Shown here: positions 59,298 to 64,000 of the stretch, piece by piece
Numbering within the stretch: the first letter of the stretch is position 1
How the letters are laid out: each line of letters opens with the position of its first letter
Source: Halochromatium salexigens
Lineage (GTDB): Bacteria > Pseudomonadota > Gammaproteobacteria > Chromatiales > Chromatiaceae
Assembly: GCF_016653295.1 (NCBI RefSeq)
Contig: NZ_NHSF01000008.1
Coordinates: 22,528 to 86,527, forward strand
Reading direction: 5' to 3'
DNA: 64,000 bases
Program-made: the position numbers and the translations under genes
The notes under the pieces: generated by a model
What the model saw: the letters and a program-made list of their open reading frames with translations, nothing else
Told to the model about the DNA's origin: nothing
The model's database searches: none

Positions 59298-60590
59298 ATG
59301 ACCATGAATCGACGTGATTTCGTCAAGACCACCGGAGCCGTTGCGGCGGTTAGTGCATTCGGGTTCCCGCACATCGCCCGCGCCCAGGGCAAGAAGGTGG
59401 TCGTCGTCGGGGGCGGCACCGGCGGCGCCACCGCAGCCAAGTACATCAAGATGGCCGACGAGCGCATCGATGTGACCATCGTCGAGCCGAACAAGGCATA
59501 TTACACCTGCTACATGAGCAACGAGGTGCTGAGCGGCGCCCGTCAGATCGAGTCGATCCGCCACGGCTACGACGACTTGAAGTCGATGGGCATCAACCTC
59601 GTGTTCGAGAAGGCCACAGCCATCGACCCCGAGAAGAAGGTGGTCAAGACCGAGGGCGGGCAGGAGCTGGCCTATGATCGCGCCGTGGTCGCACCCGGCG
59701 TCTCGATGCTCTATGACAAGATCGAGGGCTATAGCGAGGAGGTCGCCGAGAAGATGCCGCATGCCTGGAAGGCCGGCGAGCAGACCAAGATCTTGCGCGG
59801 CCAGCTCGAGGCCATGGACGATGGGGGCGTGGTCGTGATTGCCGCACCACAGAACCCATTCCGCTGTCCCCCCGGCCCTTACGAACGCGCGAGCCAGATC
59901 GCGATGTACCTGCAAGCGGAGAAGCCGAAGTCGAAGGTCATCATCCTCGACAACAAGCAGAAATTCTCCAAGCAGGGACTGTTCACACAGGGTTGGGAAC
60001 GCCTCTATGGGTTTGGTACCGAGGACAGCTTGATCGAATGGCAGCCTGGCCCCGACGCCGGGGTCAATCGGGTCGACCCCGAGACAATGACGCTCTATAC
60101 CAACTTCGACGAAGTCAAGGCGGATGTCGCCAATGTGATCCCGCCGCAGGCGGCCGGGCAGATCGCGCTCGATGCGGGGCTTGCCGACGACAGCGGTTGG
60201 TGCCCAGTGGACAAGAAGACCTTCGAGTCGACCTTGCACAAGGGCATTCATGTCATCGGCGATGCTTGTATCGCGACGGCGATGCCAAAGTCTGGCTACT
60301 CGGCGAATAGTCAAGGCAAGGTCGCCGCTACAGCGATCATCGCCATGCTCAATGACGAGGAGCCCGGCATCCCGGCCTATGTCAATACCTGCTATTCGAT
60401 CATCGGCAAGGACTATGGCATTTCGGTGGCCGCGGTCTATCGTCTGAGCGAGGATGGGTCGACCATCGCTAGCGTCGAAGGTTCTGGTGGCTTAACACCC
60501 TCCGACGCGCCGGATTTCGCACTCAAACGCGAGGTCCAGTACGCCTACAGTTGGTACAACAACATCGTCGCCGATACCTTCGGCAGCTAA
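59298..60590 (+). CDS. fccB: Flavocytochrome c sulfide dehydrogenase, flavoprotein subunit
   Basis: FccB oxidises sulfide to polysulfide or sulfur with FAD. The start at 59298 has AGGAG nine bases upstream; a GTG at 59292 and an ATG at 59304 are possible. The 430-residue precursor has a Tat signal ([20 protein letters not shown], cleavage after ARA). Assuming cleavage after residue 29, the Cys in AYYTCYMSN is mature residue 42, which is the covalent FAD-binding Cys in the Allochromatium enzyme. Redox cysteines are in FRCPPGP and VNTCYSI. The FAD motif is [15 protein letters not shown]. Confidence 0.96.
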   Translation: MTMNRRDFVKTTGAVAAVSAFGFPHIARAQGKKVVVVGGGTGGATAAKYIKMADERIDVTIVEPNKAYYTCYMSNEVLSGARQIESIRHGYDDLKSMGINLVFEKATAIDPEKKVVKTEGGQELAYDRAVVAPGVSMLYDKIEGYSEEVAEKMPHAWKAGEQTKILRGQLEAMDDGGVVVIAAPQNPFRCPPGPYERASQIAMYLQAEKPKSKVIILDNKQKFSKQGLFTQGWERLYGFGTEDSLIEWQPGPDAGVNRVDPETMTLYTNFDEVKADVANVIPPQAAGQIALDAGLADDSGWCPVDKKTFESTLHKGIHVIGDACIATAMPKSGYSANSQGKVAATAIIAMLNDEEPGIPAYVNTCYSIIGKDYGISVAAVYRLSEDGSTIASVEGSGGLTPSDAPDFALKREVQYAYSWYNNIVADTFGS

Positions 60591-60618
60591 GGTTCGCAGG
60601 GGCGTAGACGCTTCAATC

Positions 60619-60686
60619 AGGGATCAGGGGACTGAGGGCCCTGATCCCTCATGCGCACCCTACCTCCAATTTGAGGTGGGGTGCGC
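60619..60686. terminator. Two hairpins between convergent fccB and the DUF2333 gene
   Basis: AGGGATCAGGG (60619-60629) pairs with CCCTGATCCCT (60639-60649), an 11-bp stem. A second hairpin at 60653-60686 has GCGCACCC and ACCTC arms against GAGGT and GGGTGCGC. There is no clear T run, but the position between converging genes supports a bidirectional terminator. Confidence 0.7.
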
Positions 60687-60692
60687 CATCGA

Positions 60693-61808
60693 TCAACCGC
60701 GTTCCAACAGCTGACGCAGATCGATCACCGCCGCGTTGGCCCGCCCCATGTAAGACGCCAGGATGAGCGAGTGGTTGGCAAGCACGCCAAAGCCATGACC
60801 GTTCAGCACCATGGGGCTGTATTTGCGCACCACGGCTTTCTCGAGTTCGCGGATGATCTGTTGCATCGAGATCTCCGCGTTCTTGTCCTTCAACACCTTG
60901 CGGAACTCGACCTCTATCGCCTGCATCGAGTGCAGCAAGGCCCAACTATAACCGCGCGCCTGATAGAAGACATCGTCGACCCTGGTCCAGGGTGTGCGCT
61001 CGAGCACGACCGGGGCCGCGGCGGCAGCGTCCTCGACCGTCTTCTCGATCGCCTCCGAATCCTTGCCCTCGAGGGTTGAGGCCAGCGCGGGATCGCCGAC
61101 GCTCGCCGCCAACTGTTGACCATAGCTGCCGAGCCGTTTCTCGACCACCTGTAGATGCCTCATCAGGTTGTCGGCACGCTCGAAGAAACCCGCGTTACTG
61201 TCTTTGTTCATCAGAGCCTTGAGATAGTCCTCCAGCTGCTTGACGCCATCCTTGTACATCTCCTCGGCGGAGGGCAGGAACCAAGCATCGGAGCTGAATG
61301 CGAAGTCCGAATCCGCTCGCTTGAGGGCATCACTCTCGATCGACTGGCTCTGCGAGCGGCTGAATTCATTGCGCAATGAACGCACCGAGTCGCGCAACTC
61401 GGTCAGCACGCCGTACTCCCAGTTCGGCATGTTGTCGATCAACACGCCCGGGGGCAGCATGTCATTCTTGATAAAACCGCCGGGCTTTTTCAGCAGGGTC
61501 TCGGCGACCTTGATCGCGGTCGACACATAGATATCGCCCGAGACGGTGGCGAGGGACTCGCGGCCATCGCCGGTAATGGCATCGGAACCCGCGCGTTCCT
61601 TGACGTTGGCAATCACGTCGAAGGGTTTCGGCTGTATCGACCAGTACATCCCGAGCCCGACGATGAGGAGCACGATCAGGATGACACCGCCAAGCAGGAG
61701 TCGCCCCACACTGCGCGTTTTTTTTGACGCTGACGGCGGCTCGCCGGCAGCAGAGGACGCCGATCGCGGCGTCGAATCAGGCATCTTGGAAGTCTTTTTG
61801 CTGTTCAT
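60693..61808 (-). CDS. DUF2333 family protein
   Basis: The function is unknown. The ATG at 61808 (MNSKKTSKMPDSTPRSAS) gives 371 residues; upstream codons in the same frame are not family-like. It has a cytoplasmic Ser/Ala-rich start, one membrane helix (GRLLLGGVILIVLLIVGLGM, about 39-58), and a helical periplasmic domain with SGDIYVSTAIKVAETLLKKPGGF, MPNWEYGVLTELRDSVRSLRNEFSRSQSQS and the C-terminal RGYSWALLHSMQAIEVEF. These blocks are those of DUF2333 proteins of Gammaproteobacteria. The gene ends converging on fccB. Confidence 0.85.
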   Translation of the reverse strand: MNSKKTSKMPDSTPRSASSAAGEPPSASKKTRSVGRLLLGGVILIVLLIVGLGMYWSIQPKPFDVIANVKERAGSDAITGDGRESLATVSGDIYVSTAIKVAETLLKKPGGFIKNDMLPPGVLIDNMPNWEYGVLTELRDSVRSLRNEFSRSQSQSIESDALKRADSDFAFSSDAWFLPSAEEMYKDGVKQLEDYLKALMNKDSNAGFFERADNLMRHLQVVEKRLGSYGQQLAASVGDPALASTLEGKDSEAIEKTVEDAAAAAPVVLERTPWTRVDDVFYQARGYSWALLHSMQAIEVEFRKVLKDKNAEISMQQIIRELEKAVVRKYSPMVLNGHGFGVLANHSLILASYMGRANAAVIDLRQLLERG

Positions 61809-61992
61809 GTCACGGTACCTAAGACCTGAAGGATGTGAAAGGATGCGGGCTGTGTTCATGGCCCGATTGAAAACCAGCACAAAAATGCTTACTGTTCCCT
61901 CTGCGGCGATGGTGTTGAATAACCGACCCATGTTTCTCATCGTAGCAAAGCACAGTGGATAGGGTACCATCGAGCAGCGGGAAGACACCAAG

Positions 61993-62520
61993 ATGAGTGG
62001 GAACCTCGGATGGCGCCAGCGCCTGCGCCCGTTGCGGATTTTGCTCACGCTCGCGCTCATCTGGCTGGTGATCGCGGGGCTCGAGCCGAGTAGCTGGATC
62101 ATCGGGCTGCCGACGCTCGTGTTCGCGACCTGGGCCATCATCACACTGACGCGCGGCTTCCTGCCCGCCCATCGACGCGGCATCAGGCTGCTCGGGCTGC
62201 TGCGCTTCGCGCCCTTCTTCGCGATCGAGTCGGTGCGTGGCGGTATCGACGTCGCCGCCCGCGTCATGCGTCCGCGTCTTCATATCGATCCCGGTTTCCA
62301 ATACTATGAATCGCGACTCGTCGATCCCATCGCTCGCGTCGTCTTCCTGGACAGTATCAGCCTGCTTCCCGGAACTCTCAGCGCGGATATCATGGATAAC
62401 CGGATCAAGGTGCACGCCCTCGATAGCAGCAAGGATCTCACGCCGAGCCTGCAGCGTCTCGAGCGCCTGGTGGCGGCCCTCTTCGGCGAGCGCGAGCAGC
62501 CGCACGCCGCGCACTCATGA
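61993..62520 (+). CDS. mnhE: Na+/H+ antiporter subunit E (MnhE/MrpE-like)
   Basis: This is a small membrane subunit of Mrp-type cation/proton antiporters. The 175-residue protein has two or three N-terminal helices (ILLTLALIWLVIAGLEPSSW, WIIGLPTLVFATWAIITL), then FFAIESVRGGIDVAARVMRPRL and VVFLDSISLLPGTLSADI, which is the MnhE signature. The stop overlaps the next start. It is the first gene of the cluster at the right edge. Confidence 0.9.
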   Translation: MSGNLGWRQRLRPLRILLTLALIWLVIAGLEPSSWIIGLPTLVFATWAIITLTRGFLPAHRRGIRLLGLLRFAPFFAIESVRGGIDVAARVMRPRLHIDPGFQYYESRLVDPIARVVFLDSISLLPGTLSADIMDNRIKVHALDSSKDLTPSLQRLERLVAALFGEREQPHAAHS

Positions 62521-62780
62521 GTATGCCGGCGGTCTTCCTCGCCCTCGCGCTCCTGCTGCTCGTCACCATGACGGCCGGGCTGCTGCGGATCGTGATCGGC
62601 CCCAGTCCGGCCGATCGCATGATGGCCGCGCAGCTGCTCGGCACCTCCGGCATCGGCGTGCTGGTGCTGCTGGCTTCAGCGCTGGAGATGCCAGCGTTGA
62701 TCGATGTGGGGCTCATCTTCGCGCTGTTGGCGGCGGTCTCGGTCACCGCCTTCACGCGACGGCGGATCGACCAGGATTAG
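62517..62780 (+). CDS. mnhF: Na+/H+ antiporter subunit F (MnhF/MrpF-like)
   Basis: The 87-residue subunit has three membrane helices and the family motif RIVIGPSPADRMMAAQLLGTSGIGVLVLL. The ATG overlaps the mnhE stop by four bases. Its length and order E-F-G are typical of Mrp operons. Confidence 0.92.
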   Translation: MSMPAVFLALALLLLVTMTAGLLRIVIGPSPADRMMAAQLLGTSGIGVLVLLASALEMPALIDVGLIFALLAAVSVTAFTRRRIDQD

Positions 62781-62792
62781 CCTCGAGCCGCC

Positions 62793-63104
62793 ATGGATAC
62801 CAACACCCTCGACGTCGCCCTCAACCTCTATTCGATCCTGCTCGGTCTCGCGGGGGCCTTCTTCTTCATCGCCGGCACGGTCGGCGTCCTGCGCCTGCCG
62901 GATATCTTCACCCGTCTGCACGCATTGACCAAGGCCGATAATCTGGGGCTTGGTCTGATCCTGCTCGCGCTGCTGCCGCATGCACCGACGCTGTTGTACG
63001 GCATCAAGCTCTTGCTGCTCTGGTGGCTGGTGCTGCTCGCGGGCGCGACCGGGGCTCATCTCATCGCTCAGTGTGCCGTGCGCGCCAACGGCAAGGACCG
63101 GTGA
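62793..63104 (+). CDS. mnhG: Na+/H+ antiporter subunit G (MnhG/MrpG-like)
   Basis: The 103-residue protein has three membrane helices. It contains the family block AGAFFFIAGTVGVLRLPDIFTRLHALTKADNLG. It begins 12 bases after mnhF. Its stop overlaps a GTG at 63101 that may start the next gene. Confidence 0.92.
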   Translation: MDTNTLDVALNLYSILLGLAGAFFFIAGTVGVLRLPDIFTRLHALTKADNLGLGLILLALLPHAPTLLYGIKLLLLWWLVLLAGATGAHLIAQCAVRANGKDR

Positions 63105-63106
63105 TC

Positions 63107-63460
63107 ATGCCGCTGCTGCTGCTCCTGTTCGACACCATCCTGCTGACCACCTTGATCGGTCTCGCGATCGCGGCGGTGTTGAGCGCGGAGCCGCGCAGCG
63201 CGGTGATGCTCTTCATCGCCTTCGGCCTCTGGCTGTCCTTGGTCTGGGCGCGCCTGGGGGCGCCCGATGTGGCCCTCGCCGAGGCTGCCATCGGCGCCGG
63301 TATTGGTGGTGCGCTGATGCTCTCGGCCGCGCGTCGAAAGGTGCGTCGCGATTCCGGCGGTGATCCCAGCCACGAGCCGAGTGGGTGTGATGCCAGCGGT
63401 GATCCTGGCGGTGATCCCAGCAGCAATCCTGACAACACGGCTGGCGAGGAGGCGCAATGA
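63107..63460 (+). CDS. DUF4040 (MbhD-like) antiporter/hydrogenase-type membrane subunit
   Basis: This subunit corresponds to the C-terminal part of MrpA or to MbhD of membrane hydrogenases. Start at ATG 63107; GTG at 63101 overlapping the mnhG stop is an alternative. The 117-residue protein has two or three helices (LLLLLFDTILLTTLIGLAIA, AVMLFIAFGLWLSLVW) and the typical GAPDVALAEAAIGAGIGGALML. The last 35-40 residues (GGDPSHEPSGCDASGDPGGD and following) are a low-complexity repetitive tail not normal for the family. The stop overlaps the next start. Confidence 0.85.
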   Translation: MPLLLLLFDTILLTTLIGLAIAAVLSAEPRSAVMLFIAFGLWLSLVWARLGAPDVALAEAAIGAGIGGALMLSAARRKVRRDSGGDPSHEPSGCDASGDPGGDPSSNPDNTAGEEAQ

Positions 63461-64000
63461 ACCGCGATCTCGCCCTGCTCATCGGCATCCTGGTCTCATT
63501 GTTTGCCGCCCTCTTGCTCTGGATCTTCTACGCGACGCTGGTCGGCGATCCCGTTGCCAGGCTCGGGCCGCTGGCCCTCGAGCAGTTGCCCGCGAGCGGT
63601 GTCAGTCACCCCGTCACGGCGGTGCTGCTGAACTATCGCGCCTATGACACCCTGCTCGAACTCGCCGTGCTGTTGGTCGCCCTGCTCGGCATCTGGTCGC
63701 TCGGTCCGGCCCCATCGGGCTTCCGACCGGCGGGGCCTGCGCTCACCGTGCTGGCCAACTGGATCCTGCCCCTGGCGATCCTCACCAGCGGCTATCTGCT
63801 CTGGGTCGGCGGCCATGCCCCCGGCGGGGCCTTTCAAGCCGGGGCATTGCTGGGCTCGGCGGGCGTGCTCCTGCGACTCGCCGGCCATGAGCGCGCTGGC
63901 TTACCGGCCGAAGCGGCCCAACGCTGGCTGGTGGTGGCCGGGGTTGCTGTCTTCCTGATGGTGGGGCTGCTCTTGGCCGCCTTCGGCGAGGGCTTCCTGA
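63457..64000 (+). CDS. MnhB-related membrane antiporter subunit (3' truncated by window edge)
   Basis: The visible 181 residues start MNRDLALLIGILVSLFAALLLW and show at least four membrane helices, with HPVTAVLLNYRAYDTLLELAVLLVALLG as in the MnhB/MbhE-F group, and GGHAPGGAFQAGALLGSAGVLLRLAG, the MnhB-like conserved block. It overlaps the DUF4040 gene by four bases (ATGA). The gene runs past the right edge. The missing MnhC and MnhD-type genes are expected beyond it. Confidence 0.85.
   Translation, partial: MNRDLALLIGILVSLFAALLLWIFYATLVGDPVARLGPLALEQLPASGVSHPVTAVLLNYRAYDTLLELAVLLVALLGIWSLGPAPSGFRPAGPALTVLANWILPLAILTSGYLLWVGGHAPGGAFQAGALLGSAGVLLRLAGHERAGLPAEAAQRWLVVAGVAVFLMVGLLLAAFGEGFL

Overview
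The window is a GC-rich gammaproteobacterial chromosome segment whose gene content points to a purple sulfur bacterium of the Chromatiaceae type. Supporting evidence is a flavocytochrome c sulfide dehydrogenase (fccAB, with a diheme FccA and the cysteine expected to bind FAD covalently in FccB), a NapC-like tetraheme cytochrome, a split transketolase, an Mrp-type antiporter cluster, and the gammaproteobacterial gene orders accBC-prmA-dusB-fis-purH and leuS-lptE-holA-proA-nadD-rsfS. The genus cannot be fixed from the sequence alone.

Region 1 (1-3727) is an accessory island. It holds the 3' end of an ISAs1-family element, four unrecognised small genes, and about 0.8 kb of mostly non-coding, repeat-rich DNA that abuts the 3' end of a tRNA-Thr(UGU) gene. 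The repeats next to the tRNA look like integrase-type attachment DNA.

Region 2 (3728-28414) is core chromosome. On the minus strand lie coaX, a PBP7-type endopeptidase gene, groESL with a perfect CIRCE operator, and fxsA. On the plus strand lie cutA, a dsbD with a duplicated N-terminal domain, a tlpA-like gene, aroQ, accBC, prmA, dusB, fis, purH, lpxA, apaG and apaH. Minus-strand folA, rsfS, nadD, proA, holA, lptE and leuS follow.

Region 3 (28415-36198) has a tandem glycine riboswitch followed by gcvT-gcvH-gcvPA-gcvPB, then dgkA and the molybdopterin genes moaB, moeA and moaD.

Region 4 (36220-45486) is minus strand: class I fructose-bisphosphate aldolase, then a decaying urease locus (urtE-ureDABC, a HepT-like remnant, ureE, a ureF with an internal deletion, a VanZ-like gene, and a frameshifted ureG), and a Uup-type ABC-F gene. 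Structural subunits look intact but two nickel-insertion GTPase-complex proteins appear broken.

Region 5 (45693-53582) is plus strand and redox related: an FNR-like regulator lacking one cluster cysteine, a DUF6858-like protein, a NifX-like protein, cydABX for cytochrome bd, then a three-gene overlapping unit of a short-chain dehydrogenase lacking its catalytic Tyr and Lys plus a two-subunit transketolase.

Region 6 (53740-64000) has an Hsp70/DUF2760 pair, DUF2934, a sulfide-oxidation cluster (tetraheme NapC-like cytochrome, exported ankyrin protein, fccA, fccB), a DUF2333 gene, and the start of an mnh/mrp cation antiporter operon running off the right edge.

No rRNA, CRISPR array or complete prophage was seen. 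The best candidates for new biology are the NapC-ankyrin-FccAB cluster, the catalytically degenerate SDR coupled to a split transketolase, the regulator-DUF6858-NifX-cydABX neighbourhood, and the tRNA-Thr island with its repeat-rich junction.
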